A stretch of DNA of 64,000 nucleotides. Origin: CAJQPP01 sp963793465. Its GTDB lineage: Bacteria; Planctomycetota; Planctomycetia; Pirellulales; Pirellulaceae. Shown here in pieces: positions 9,481-18,150 of this stretch (position 1 is its first letter; each line of letters begins with the position of its first letter). Location: the NCBI GenBank assembly GCA_963793465.1, contig CAWCAJ010000001.1, positions 620,001-684,000 of the forward strand, read 5' to 3'. The notes beneath the pieces were generated by a model. The model did not search any database and was not told the origin of the DNA. It saw only the letters and a list, made by a program, of their open reading frames with translations. A program made the translations under genes and the position numbers.

Positions 9481-10152
9481 CTAAGGATAAAGCCGCTGGA
9501 TCTCCCAGTCCGGCCAGTCCTGCCACTGCAGGTTTTCGTCCAGTTCACAGGTGTACAAGAATCGGTCGTGCATCCGGTTGAGCCGACCCTGCCAGAATTC
9601 AAAGCGGTTGGGCTGCAGGGCATAGCCACCCCAGTTGTCAGGCAGCGGCACCGGATCCTGCCCCAACTGCTGCTCGATTTCGCGGCACTGCTGTTCCAGG
9701 ATCTCACGTGAGGCCAGAGGCTGCGACTGGGCGGAAACGCTGGCCCCCAATTGAGAGCCCCGTGAGCGGGAATGGAAGTACTTCTCCGATACTTCACGTG
9801 ATGTCTTCTCGACACTGCCGGTGATTCGAATCTGGCGATCCAACCAGGGCCAGTAAAACAACAAAGCGGCTCGTGGATTCTGCTGCAATTGCTGTCCTTT
9901 CTCAGACAGGTAATTGGTGAAAAACAAAAAACGCTGATGCTGGTAATCTTTGAGCAGCACCGTGCGATTGGTCACCACCTCCCCGGCGGAAGTGGACAGT
10001 GTCATGGCGTTGGTTTCGATCCAATCTACGGGACATTTCTCAATCGCATCCAGGAACCATTTCTCAAACTGCTCCATCGGATCCGGTACCAGCTCGCTCA
10101 GCTGCAAGCCGTGGGTGATGTATTCCTTGCGTAATTGCTCAAAGACATTCAT
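9481..10152 (-). CDS. pdxH: Pyridoxamine/pyridoxine 5'-phosphate oxidase
   Basis: A 223-residue protein starting MNVFEQLRKEYITHGLQLSE, with the FMN-binding part NRTVLLKDYQHQRFLFFTNY and the family end LQPNRFEFWQGRLNRMHDRF. It oxidises pyridoxine or pyridoxamine 5'-phosphate to pyridoxal 5'-phosphate, using FMN and oxygen. Length and domain order match the family. The start at ATG 10152 is where the conserved N-terminus begins; a longer open frame upstream has no similarity. It converges with the SDR gene and diverges from fumC. Confidence 0.95.
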   Translation of the reverse strand: MNVFEQLRKEYITHGLQLSELVPDPMEQFEKWFLDAIEKCPVDWIETNAMTLSTSAGEVVTNRTVLLKDYQHQRFLFFTNYLSEKGQQLQQNPRAALLFYWPWLDRQIRITGSVEKTSREVSEKYFHSRSRGSQLGASVSAQSQPLASREILEQQCREIEQQLGQDPVPLPDNWGGYALQPNRFEFWQGRLNRMHDRFLYTCELDENLQWQDWPDWEIQRLYP

Positions 10153-10228
10153 GGTGTCAAAAAACCCGATAATGGATAGAATTAGGGGGAGTGCCCAAGT
10201 GAACCGGACCCGAGGATTGAAAGATAAC

Positions 10229-11704
10229 ATGAGTATCGAAACGGAAGCCACAGCGGAGACCAAATTCCGTACCGAACACGATTCCATGGGTGACGTGCAG
10301 GTCCCCGCCGATGCCTATTACGGGGCCCAGACCCAGCGGGCGGTGGACAATTTCCCGGTTTCGGGCTGGCGTCTGCCCGTTTCCCTGGTTCGGGCGATGG
10401 GCCGTGTTAAATACGCCTGCGGCATCGCCAATCGGGATTTGGGAAAGCTGACGGGTTCCGGCAAAAACCCGCTGACCGACGAACAGGTCCAGGCCATGCT
10501 GGCAGCTGCTCAGGACGTCATCGATGGCAAGCTGGACCACGAATTTCCCATCGACGTCTTTCAAACGGGATCGGGCACGTCCAGCAACATGAATGTTAAC
10601 GAAGTGATCGCCAATCGGGCGGTCGAAATTTCCGGAGGCGATCGCTTTGCGCTGGAAAAACCGATCCACCCCAACGACCACGTGAACATGGGTCAAAGCA
10701 CCAACGACACGTTTCCCACCGCCATCCATGTGGCCGTGGGATGCGAGATACAGGGGCAGTTGATTCCTGCCTTGCGACGGCTTCAGGAAACACTGCAGGA
10801 GAAAGCAGCCGCCTGGGATCATGTCATCAAGATTGGACGCACCCACCTGATGGATGCCACGCCGCTGCGGCTGGGCCAGGAAATCGGTGGCCTGGCTCGC
10901 CAATTGGAATTGTCGCTGCAGCGGGCCGAAGCCGCCTTGCGGGCCGTAATGGAACTGCCGGTCGGCGGCACGGCGGTGGGCACCGGCATCAACACGCACC
11001 CGGAATTTGGGCAGCGCGTCGCGCGTCAAATCGCGGCCGATACCAGCCTACCTTTTGTGGAAGCCGAAAACCACTTTGAAGCCAACGCTCAACGGGATGG
11101 GCTGGTGGAGTGTCATGGCAACCTGAACACCATCGCCACCACCCTCTTCAATGTGGCCAACAACATTCGCTGGCTGGGCAGCGGACCCCGCTGTGGATTC
11201 TTCGAATTGGCATTGCCCAGTCGGCAACCGGGCAGCTCCATTATGCCCGGAAAGGTCAATCCCGTGATGTGCGAGAGCCTGATGCAGGTCACCGCCCGGG
11301 TCATGGGAAACAACCAGGCAATCGTGATCAGCGGCGCCGCCGGTGGACAATTCCAGTTGAACATCATGATGCCCATGATGGGTCACACGACGCTGGAAAG
11401 TATCCAGCTGCTGGCGGGTGGGACCCGTGCTTTTGTGGACTTCTGCGCCGCTGAAATGCAGGCGAATATCGAGGTTTGCGATTCCTTTGTGGAAAAAAGC
11501 CTGTCCATGATTACCAGCCTGAACCCCTACATCGGCTATGAAAAAGCCTCGAAGCTGGCGAAACTGGCCTTTTCCAGCGGCAAGACCATTCGCGAACTGT
11601 GTACCGAACAGAATATCCTGCCCGCAGAAACCTTGGAGGAAGTCCTGGATCCCATGCGGATGACCGAACCCCAGGATGAGAACGCCCCGCGTCCGGATGC
11701 TTGA
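10229..11704 (+). CDS. fumC: Class II fumarate hydratase
   Basis: The 491-residue product carries the fumarase/aspartase signature GSSIMPGKVNP at about residues 335-345, plus TGSGTSSNMNVNEV and GRTHLMDATPLRLGQE. It interconverts fumarate and malate in the TCA cycle. The HPNDHVNMGQSTND segment points to fumarase, although the aspartase and fumarase families are close. The ATG at 10229 gives MSIETEATAETKFRTE, about 15 residues longer at the N-terminus than many FumC proteins. The gene stands alone between pdxH and a TPR gene. Confidence 0.95.
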   Translation: MSIETEATAETKFRTEHDSMGDVQVPADAYYGAQTQRAVDNFPVSGWRLPVSLVRAMGRVKYACGIANRDLGKLTGSGKNPLTDEQVQAMLAAAQDVIDGKLDHEFPIDVFQTGSGTSSNMNVNEVIANRAVEISGGDRFALEKPIHPNDHVNMGQSTNDTFPTAIHVAVGCEIQGQLIPALRRLQETLQEKAAAWDHVIKIGRTHLMDATPLRLGQEIGGLARQLELSLQRAEAALRAVMELPVGGTAVGTGINTHPEFGQRVARQIAADTSLPFVEAENHFEANAQRDGLVECHGNLNTIATTLFNVANNIRWLGSGPRCGFFELALPSRQPGSSIMPGKVNPVMCESLMQVTARVMGNNQAIVISGAAGGQFQLNIMMPMMGHTTLESIQLLAGGTRAFVDFCAAEMQANIEVCDSFVEKSLSMITSLNPYIGYEKASKLAKLAFSSGKTIRELCTEQNILPAETLEEVLDPMRMTEPQDENAPRPDA

Positions 11705-11782
11705 CACGAAACCTGTCCGCGCGACTCGCGTCAGTCGGTCGTAACGGTCCCACCCATTTGCCTAGTCCATGGAGGGTTAAAA

Positions 11783-12865
11783 ATGTTTGTTCGCCACGCC
11801 TTGTTGAACCTGTTCTTGATTGGTCTGGTGGGGCCGGGCGGTCCGCTGTTTGCCCAAGCCCCCGCGTCCGAAGACCCCCTGGCCGCTCGAATTCAGGCGG
11901 TCTCCCGTCAGGCCAAGTCGGCGAACACGGCCACCGGCTATACGGAGATCATCACCGAATGCGATGACCTGCTGACAGAAAACCTGCAGAAAGACTCGCA
12001 TCGACAGTTTCTGCAGAAGCTGCTGGCCTGGGCCCTCGACCGGCGAGGCGTGGCACGTATGGAATTGACAGAACAGTTTCGCCAAGTTGGCAGCGACACA
12101 CAGGCCGATCTGATTCAGGATCAGGCCTTATCGGATTTCGCGCGGGCGATCGAAAATGACGCCACGCGTTGGCAAACCCCCATGCACCGGGGCACCCTGC
12201 TGGCGACACTGGAGCGTTACCCGGCGGCGATCGCGGATTTCACAGCGGTTTTGGAACTCAAGCCCCAGGCAACTGCCGCCTGGTTCAACCGGGCCGAGCT
12301 GAAATATCAGCTGGGCGAATACGCCTCCGCCTTGACAGACTACGAACAAACGCTGGAACTGGATCCCCGCGACCTGCAGGCCCTGAATGGCCGCGGGCAT
12401 TGCTACCTGGCGATGAACAAGCTGTCGCAGGCCATGGCCGACTACGATACGCTCGTCGAAAAATCGCCGCGTGACGCGTGGGCCTGGGCCAACCGCGCAG
12501 AGGCCCACCAAGCCACGCAACAGTGGACGCAAGCTCGTGACGACTTGCAACAGGCCTGCCAACTGCAAAGCAACGGGGAAATCACCCGTCGACTGGCGTG
12601 GTTACTGGCAACCTGTCCGCTGGAATCCGTTTGCGACGGACAAGCAGCCCTGCAAATGGCTCGCCAAGCTATTGAGATTTCCGGGGAATCGCTGGTCAAT
12701 CTGGACACGTTGGCGGCGGCCCATGCAGCCGCCGGAGAATTCGATCGCGCCCGCGATGTTTATGCCCGGGTCATCGCCTTGCAGGACACGCAGGACGAAG
12801 CATCGGCCATCAAACAGGCCGCCTACCAGAACAACGAGCGATACCAGCAACCGTTTGATCGTTAG
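11783..12865 (+). CDS. Secreted TPR protein
   Basis: The 360-residue product has an N-terminal signal peptide (hydrophobic LLNLFLIGLVGPGGPLFAQ) and then TPR pairs from about residue 110 to 270, with the spacing of AIADFTAVLELKPQATAAW and ALTDYEQTLELDPRDLQAL. A further helical repeat lies at the C-terminus (RARDVYARVIALQDTQDEA). TPR proteins bind other proteins; no specific partner can be named. A copy of repeat B starts 5 bases after its stop codon. Confidence 0.7.
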   Translation: MFVRHALLNLFLIGLVGPGGPLFAQAPASEDPLAARIQAVSRQAKSANTATGYTEIITECDDLLTENLQKDSHRQFLQKLLAWALDRRGVARMELTEQFRQVGSDTQADLIQDQALSDFARAIENDATRWQTPMHRGTLLATLERYPAAIADFTAVLELKPQATAAWFNRAELKYQLGEYASALTDYEQTLELDPRDLQALNGRGHCYLAMNKLSQAMADYDTLVEKSPRDAWAWANRAEAHQATQQWTQARDDLQQACQLQSNGEITRRLAWLLATCPLESVCDGQAALQMARQAIEISGESLVNLDTLAAAHAAAGEFDRARDVYARVIALQDTQDEASAIKQAAYQNNERYQQPFDR

Positions 12866-12870
12866 CGCGT

Positions 12871-12945
12871 GTCGCACAGACATGTCGCGTGTGCCGCACT
12901 CATTTTCCCGAGCAACTTGTCAGAAAGAAACCCTGCACCTAAACG
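12871..12945 (+). repeat. Dispersed repeat family B, copy B1
   Basis: The first 42 bases differ at one position from copy B2 near 36.5 kb. They contain an imperfect hairpin around the palindrome GACATGTC (GCAC...GTGTGC) followed by CCGCACTCATTTTCCCGAG. The copy begins exactly 5 bases after the stop codon of the TPR gene, the same distance as copy B3 behind its gene. The remainder, with AAGAAACCCTGCACC, is less conserved. Confidence 0.75.
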
Positions 12946-13054
12946 CTCAGTTAAACGCGGCACCTAAAAGAAACGCGTTCCAATCCGCAGACTCAAGGAC
13001 GGCTGAAGCAGTCGCGGGCTGCCGGACTGGGCCGGCAGCGGGTCTACCAAGGAC

Positions 13055-13903
13055 TTACCAAACGACCCATTGGCTTTCGTCCTGCAACCACTCGGGAAGC
13101 TGCCCGACCTCTGCGTCGGTTTGCGGCGCGGCAGTCAATCGTTGGGGTCCAGCCTCGGTCATGGCCACGGTGTGTTCGAAATGGGCACACAGGGACTGGT
13201 CGCGTGTGATACAGGTCCAGCCGTCTGCCAAATGTCGCAGTTCCTGTTGCCCGAGACTGACCATCGGTTCGATTGCCAAAACGACTCCCGGACGCAACGC
13301 AAAGTCCTCGCTCTCGACCCACTCCGGATCGTAATAGTTGGGCACTTGGGGTGATTCGTGCATTTCCCGGCCAATGGCATGACCGACCATCGAGGTGATC
13401 ACGGAACACTGCTGGCCCTCGATGTACTGCTGCAGGGCCAACGCCACCTCACTCCAATTCCGACCGGTTTCCATCGACTGAATTGCCAGATTCAGGCCGT
13501 GCTGGGTGACCCGCAGAATTTTTTCGGCAGCGAGAGAGATGTCCCCCACGGCATGCGTCACCGCGGCATCGCCGCACCAACCGTGGATGCGACAACCCGT
13601 ATCGATACTGACAATGTCCCCCGACTGCAGGACTCGATCGCCGGGAATGCCGTGAACCAGTTCCTCATTGACGGAGATACAGGAGACGGCCGGGAAGGGG
13701 GTCACGCCCGGGTAGTTCAGGAACAGGGGTTCGGCCTGGGCATCGCGAAACACGCCTGCGATGGCATGTTCCAGTTCGCGGGTGGTCACCTCGGGACGGA
13801 TCAGGCGAGCCGCCTCCTGGTGGGCTTGCCAGACCAACAATCCCGCTCGCCTCATCATGCCAATTTCCCGTGGGGAGCGCAGAATCCGCGGACCAGCATT
13901 CAT
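13055..13903 (-). CDS. map: Type I methionine aminopeptidase
   Basis: The 282-residue protein shows the metal-binding pattern of the family: Asp in SIDTG, Asp in WCGDAAVTH, His in VGHAIGREMHE, Glu in LAIEPM and Glu in HFEHTVAMTE. It removes the initiator methionine from new proteins. The N-terminus (IGMMRRAGLLVWQAHQ) fits the usual start. It begins 2 bases after the lpdA stop codon on the same strand, so the two are probably co-transcribed. The C-terminal 25 residues (LPEWLQDESQWVVW) extend beyond the usual core. Confidence 0.95.
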   Translation of the reverse strand: MNAGPRILRSPREIGMMRRAGLLVWQAHQEAARLIRPEVTTRELEHAIAGVFRDAQAEPLFLNYPGVTPFPAVSCISVNEELVHGIPGDRVLQSGDIVSIDTGCRIHGWCGDAAVTHAVGDISLAAEKILRVTQHGLNLAIQSMETGRNWSEVALALQQYIEGQQCSVITSMVGHAIGREMHESPQVPNYYDPEWVESEDFALRPGVVLAIEPMVSLGQQELRHLADGWTCITRDQSLCAHFEHTVAMTEAGPQRLTAAPQTDAEVGQLPEWLQDESQWVVW

Positions 13904-13905
13904 GG

Positions 13906-15337
13906 CTATCCTCGATCGCGGCGGGGCTTGTAAATTTCCGTGGCGGTGCCGTAAAAGACCTCACCGGCATTCATCAGGGTTTCGCTGAGCGTGGGGTGCG
14001 GATGGATGGACTCTGTGATGTCCCGGACTTCGCAACTCATTTCGATGGCCAACACAGCCTCGGCGATCAACTCGCCGGCCCCGGGTCCCACGATCCCACA
14101 ACCGATGACACATTCGGTTTCCGGGTCGACGATCCACTTGGTCAGTCCTTCGGTTCGCCCCAGGGCCTGAGCCCGTCCGCTGGCCGCCCAGGGATACGTG
14201 GCCACCGTAATCTCTCGACCATCCCGTTTGGCCTCGTCCTGCGTCACGCCGGCCCAGGCAATTTCTGGATCCGTAAACACCACGGCCGGGATGGCCCGTT
14301 TGTCAAAGGAGACGGATTTGCCCAACAATGCCTCGACTGCAATGCGGCCTTCATGGGTAGCTTTGTGGGCCAACATGGGTTCGCCTGCCGCGTCGCCGAT
14401 CACATAGATATTTGGATCGTCGGTTCGCAGTTGGTTATCGTGTTTGATGAAGCCACGTTCATCGGTTTGGCACCGGGTATTCTCCAAACCCAGGTTTTGG
14501 GTGACCGGTCGACGGCCGACAGAAACCAATACCGCATCGAACAAGCGGGTGCCGAACTCACCGGGCCCCTCGAACGCGACCTCCACCTTGTCCCCCTTCA
14601 TGCCCAGCGAACCGACCTTGGTATTCAGAAAGATGCGTTCGCCGAACAGCGTATTCAAGCGTTTGGCCAGGGGGCGTACCAGATCCCGATCGGCCCCCAT
14701 CAGCAGACCGTCCGTCAACTCGACGACGCTGACCTGAGATCCCAAGCTGGCGTATACGGTACCCATCTCCAATCCGATATACCCACCGCCAATAACCAGC
14801 ATTTCCTCGGGAATCTCGGTCAATGCCAGGGCGCCCGTGGAATCAAATACCTTTCTCGCTGCCAATGTCAAAGGCCGCAGGCATGGCCGGTACGCTGCCG
14901 GTTGCAATCACACAATGATCGAAGGTCAATCGGCCTCCCTCGGGAATCGACTCATGGTCCCCGTGCAGCGTCAAGGTCCGTGAGTCTTCAAACCTGGCCC
15001 GCGCGTGAATGACGTTGACCTTGCGACGCTTGGCCAGTTGCCCCAACCCGCCGGAAAGAGTGGAGATAATCTTTTCCTTGCGGTCCCGTAATTGATCGAT
15101 ACTTATTTTTGGCTCGCTGAAGGTAACACCCCAACCGGAGTCCAATTCCTCGACCTCCGAAATGACTCGGGCGACGTGCAGCAGGGCTTTGGAAGGAATA
15201 CACCCCCGCAACAGACAGGTACCCCCAAGCCGGGGCTCCGCTTCGATCAGGGTTACTTCCTGTCCTTCATCGGCGGCCAGAAAGGCGGCGGCATAACCAC
15301 CGGGTCCCCCCCCAATGACAACGATCGGCGAGTGCAT
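13906..15337 (-). CDS. lpdA: Dihydrolipoyl dehydrogenase (interrupted by one frameshift)
   Basis: The N-terminal part has the FAD motif VVIGGGPGGYAAAF and the redox disulfide segment GGTCLLRGCIPSK. The C-terminal part has the NAD motif VIGGGYIGLEMG, the second FAD motif IYVIGDAAGEPMLAHKA and the catalytic HPHPTLSE. The two parts lie in different frames that meet at about 14848-14860. Removing one G in the minus-strand AAAGGTATTTGA restores the reading GSEKVFDSTGALAL across the junction. The intact enzyme would be about 475 residues, the normal length. It reoxidises the lipoyl groups of 2-oxoacid dehydrogenase complexes or of the glycine cleavage system. Every catalytic motif survives, so a sequence error is likely. 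Confidence 0.85.
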
Positions 15338-15348
15338 GTTTTCCCCCT

Positions 15349-15382
15349 AAAAAAAAAGGCAAGCCAAATAGATGGGCTTGCC
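15349..15382 (-). terminator. Intrinsic terminator of rpsD
   Basis: On the minus strand an 8-bp stem (GGCAAGCC pairing with GGCTTGCC, loop of about 9) is followed by nine T residues. It lies 100 bases downstream of the rpsD stop codon and just before lpdA, so it separates the two transcription units. Confidence 0.85.
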
Positions 15383-15482
15383 GGTTGGCTTGTTGGTTCA
15401 GATGGTTTGCGGTTTCTTCGTGCTGTTGGATACGGGCCAACGGCCCGTCAGGTGATTCGGGCCAACCCCTGCGTCGCGTCGC

Positions 15483-16094
15483 TTAACGCGACATGAATTC
15501 GATCACGGTATTGACATCCACGGGCAGACTGATATCGGTGGGTCCCGGATTCCCCTGGACCGTGGCTGTCATCGACTCGTTGTCGAATGAAACCCACTCC
15601 AGACCCACACCGTCGACCCCCATGGACATGATTCCCTGGTAGAGATTGCGAACATTCGACTTCCCTTTAACAGTGATAATGTCACCGGGGCGTACCTGAA
15701 ACGACGGCTTATCCACTTTCGAGCCATTGATCTGAAAATGCCCATGGGCGATGCCCTGTCGCGCCTGGCAACGCGTCTTGGCCAGACCGACACGGCGAAT
15801 CACGTTGTCCAGTCTCTGCTCGCAGATCAACAGCATCTGCTCGCCCGTATTTCCTTTTTTGCGGGAAGCCGTGTCGAAATAACGTCGCAATTGACGTTCA
15901 CCCAATCCGTAATAGTGCTTGATCTTCTTCTTTTCCATCAACGCCGCACCGTAGTTCGACGGGCGTCGACCCCGCGTATGCATGCCCGGCGGATTGGGTC
16001 GGCGTTCCAGGGCTTTGGAAGCGCCATTCGATTCGTAAATCAACGAACCCAAACGTCGATTGATTCTTGCTTTGGGGCCGGTATAACGAGACAT
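15483..16094 (-). CDS. rpsD: 30S ribosomal protein S4
   Basis: The 203-residue product begins MSRYTGPKARINRRLG and holds the S4 domain (LDNVIRRVGLAKTRCQARQ, GHFQINGSKVDKPSFQVRPG). S4 is a primary 16S rRNA binding protein and in many bacteria represses its own operon. Here the gene stands outside the usual alpha operon: the App1 gene is upstream and lpdA downstream. A terminator-like hairpin lies in its leader, 40 bases before the start codon. Confidence 0.97.
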   Translation of the reverse strand: MSRYTGPKARINRRLGSLIYESNGASKALERRPNPPGMHTRGRRPSNYGAALMEKKKIKHYYGLGERQLRRYFDTASRKKGNTGEQMLLICEQRLDNVIRRVGLAKTRCQARQGIAHGHFQINGSKVDKPSFQVRPGDIITVKGKSNVRNLYQGIMSMGVDGVGLEWVSFDNESMTATVQGNPGPTDISLPVDVNTVIEFMSR

Positions 16095-16134
16095 GTATTC
16101 ACTACTCCACTACAGATACGTCTGTCAGGGACGC

Positions 16135-16161
16135 AAAAAAAACGACCGCCTGAAGCGGCGG
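16135..16161 (-). terminator. Terminator-like hairpin in the rpsD leader (possible attenuator)
   Basis: The minus strand shows CCGCC, a 6-base loop, GGCGG, then TCG and eight T residues. The T run ends 40 bases before the rpsD start codon. It could end the upstream app1 transcript, whose stop lies about 190 bases away, or act as an attenuator if transcription starts at the candidate promoter upstream of it. Confidence 0.6.
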
Positions 16162-16199
16162 ACGCAAACCAATTCCGGGGTGGCAATTCCAGCCCGGTA

Positions 16200-16227
16200 T
16201 TTTTATGAATAGTCACCCCGTATACAA
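16200..16227 (-). promoter_or_regulatory. Candidate promoter of rpsD
   Basis: On the minus strand TTGTAT is followed after 16 bases by TAAAAA. The expected start, near 16193, would give a leader of about 100 bases that includes the hairpin. The match is only fair. Confidence 0.35.
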
Positions 16228-16349
16228 GGGGTAAATGGTCGACTTAATGCCGAATTCTAACGTCCCGCCCCTTTTCCTGTTGACCAGATCATCAGGCCCG
16301 CACCACGAATAAGCCCTGCGGACCCGTTGCATCGCCGTCACGTCGTTTC

Positions 16350-17453
16350 CTAGCCCTGTGCGGCTCCCTCGGTTTCCGCCCCGCGTGGCGGCAGATCCGG
16401 GGTCGACAGATCGGCGGATAAGCCCATGATTTCCGCCACTTGGGGGGGGGATTCAAACACATGAAACACATCGGGTGGGAGCATCAGCTGACCGGCGATC
16501 ACCGATTCCCGATATCGATGCTCAGGCCGTACCAGCCGAATCAGGATCCGCTGCACCCGATCCGGGAACTGTCGATAGCAACGGGAGTAAATCTCCAGGT
16601 CCTTCTCTCCCGAATCACCGATCAGCGTGAACTTGCGGCTTGGAAAACTGGCCAGAATACGGCGAACGGCAGCCGCTTTTCCTCCGCGGTGAATCACGCC
16701 CAATCGTTTCAGAAAGTGGTCGCTGATTCGAAACGTGCGGAAATGCATGGAGCCGCTAGGGTAGTCTTCCATTCTCAAGAAGTGCTCCAGAGGCTGGAAT
16801 AATTGCCAAGGGCTGGCGGTGACATAGTGGAATTCGCAGCCCCGTCGCTTCAAATCCCGGTAGACAGCGGCCATTCCCGGGATGGGCTGGAACTCCCGGA
16901 CAAAGGTATTGGCGAGCAACTCAGCGCGATTCTCCACGTTGGAAAACTTGATCGTATCGTCAATATCGGAAATCACCGACTCCCCCTGGGGCATGATCAT
17001 GGGGACCTGCAGCGATCCTGCCAATTCACTGGAGGCTTCGTCTTTGGCCAACAATTCAAAGACACCTGTGCTCACAAAATTCTCTGCCAACTCCGCCTCT
17101 TTGACGAGGATTTTGGCTCGAAATTGCCCGTTCCGTTTCGTCTTGCGGATCGTCGCGATGGCTTGATCATCAATCTCGAAGCAAATTCTGCGTTTTCGCA
17201 AAGGTTGCATGAAGAACGGCGCCGAGCGTTCCTGGCAGAGCGGCGAGTCGAGTTGTTCCTGAGGAACGTCTGTCAGACGACGCAACAGGTTCACCAACAC
17301 GCGGCGTTGCAAGCGGCGTGGCTGCGACTTCAGGCAAACGCCACTGACCGGGACCCGCCAGGCATTCTCATGCTGTGGGTCGGGAGCCGCAAATGTAGGA
17401 AACAGATACAATTTCACGGTGAATCTATCCTTGGGGTCAATCATCCCCGCCAT
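16350..17453 (-). CDS. App1-type phosphatase (DUF2183) with HAD-like catalytic motif
   Basis: A 367-residue protein. The first 150 residues form a beta-rich domain, and the second half has the App1/LNS2-like pattern: VISDIDDTIKFSNV with DxDxT at about 163-167, HYVTASPWQLFQPL, and FTLIGDSGEKDLEIY. Yeast App1 is a phosphatidate phosphatase; the bacterial substrates are unknown. The first ATG (17453) comes only 7 bases after a terminator T run, and the second ATG at 17444 is possible. rpsD follows on the same strand. Confidence 0.85.
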   Translation of the reverse strand: MAGMIDPKDRFTVKLYLFPTFAAPDPQHENAWRVPVSGVCLKSQPRRLQRRVLVNLLRRLTDVPQEQLDSPLCQERSAPFFMQPLRKRRICFEIDDQAIATIRKTKRNGQFRAKILVKEAELAENFVSTGVFELLAKDEASSELAGSLQVPMIMPQGESVISDIDDTIKFSNVENRAELLANTFVREFQPIPGMAAVYRDLKRRGCEFHYVTASPWQLFQPLEHFLRMEDYPSGSMHFRTFRISDHFLKRLGVIHRGGKAAAVRRILASFPSRKFTLIGDSGEKDLEIYSRCYRQFPDRVQRILIRLVRPEHRYRESVIAGQLMLPPDVFHVFESPPQVAEIMGLSADLSTPDLPPRGAETEGAAQG

Positions 17454-17459
17454 CCCGCG

Positions 17460-17490
17460 AAAAAAAACCGGGATGCGAATTGCATCCCGG
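17460..17490 (-). terminator. Strong intrinsic terminator directly before the app1 start codon
   Basis: A perfect 9-bp stem, CCGGGATGC with loop AATTC and GCATCCCGG, is followed by eight T residues on the minus strand. The T run ends 7 bases before the first ATG of the App1 gene. It may end transcripts from the small lipoprotein gene about 300 bases upstream, or control app1. Confidence 0.8.
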
Positions 17491-17692
17491 TCTCGGAGAA
17501 CAGCTGTCCGGTTTCATTGGCATCAAAGCCAACGGTATTCGAAACCAGCTACTGTGTCTGGGTCCCATGTCAATCAACCCATTTCCTGGAAATGATTGCA
17601 CGAGATGGCCGCAAAGACTCGATCCCACCCTGCACAGGCGTTAGTGGTTCATCTTGGCCACTGAATCAGCGGATCCTTCTCGACCACCGGTG

Positions 17693-17780
17693 GAATGCCA
17701 GTCTTAAGTTGACCGGTCCGGCTTGGATTCACAACGTCAACGCTGGAAGCCAGTCCCGGCACCCGTCAGAATCAGCATGG
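17693..17780 (+). repeat. Dispersed repeat family A, copy A4 (degenerate)
   Basis: It shares GGATTCACAACG and GGCACCCGTCAGA plus TCAGC, in the same order and spacing, with the copies near 36.5, 46.7 and 62.5 kb. The central hairpin is partly lost and the outer inverted repeats are not evident. It lies behind a minus-strand gene, unlike the other copies. Confidence 0.6.
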
Positions 17781-17788
17781 ACAGAACA

Positions 17789-17974
17789 CTAGTCGATGTG
17801 CGCGGTTCCGTCGGGAGCTTCGTTGCCGTCTTTGTCCTTGGTGCCACTTTTGCCAAAGTCGGCATTGGAGGCGGTGCCCTTCACGGGTTCGCCAGGACCC
17901 CCACAACCAACGTTGCAAGCGATCCCAACAACAAACAAACCAAGCGAAGCGATTGTCAAAAGTTTTTTGAGCAT
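17789..17974 (-). CDS. Small lipoprotein of 61 residues
   Basis: The product starts MLKKLLTIASLGLFVVGIAC with a lipobox ending at the Cys of CNVGCGG, then a short hydrophilic tail rich in Gly, Lys and Asp (GTKDKDGNEAPDG). I chose the ATG at 17974 because GAGG lies 9 bases upstream; the longer frame would begin at a TTG. Tiny lipoproteins of this shape often sit beside DUF1559 genes in planctomycetes, and the DUF1559 gene is the upstream neighbour on the same strand. The function is unknown. Confidence 0.7.
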   Translation of the reverse strand: MLKKLLTIASLGLFVVGIACNVGCGGPGEPVKGTASNADFGKSGTKDKDGNEAPDGTAHID

Positions 17975-18096
17975 TCGAATAAACCTCAATCGAGCGGGAA
18001 ATACGATACCGATAAAATAGTTACGGATGGCTCCGCAACCTGGTTCACAATTTAATCTATGATCTCCGGGATTCTCTGGAGTTCTACCGGAAATTA

Positions 18097-18132
18097 AAAA
18101 AAAAACCGGGACGCTTCAAGCGCCCCGGTTGG
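18097..18132 (-). terminator. Intrinsic terminator of the DUF1559 gene
   Basis: A stem of about 10 bp (CCGGGGCGCTT and AAGCGTCCCGG, one mismatch, tight loop) is followed by ten T residues on the minus strand. It starts about 20 bases after the stop codon. Confidence 0.85.
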
Positions 18133-18150
18133 ATAGTCAGCAATCAATGC

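Larger units (their letters stand above)
17454..17788. other. Intergenic region, 335 bases
   Basis: It holds the terminator before app1 and a degenerate copy of repeat A near its other end. The middle has no convincing gene on either strand. Confidence 0.6.

Noticed and set aside
13870..15012. 380-codon open frame opposite lpdA
   Set aside because: The sequence looks like antisense of lpdA; lpdA motifs on the other strand are unmistakable.
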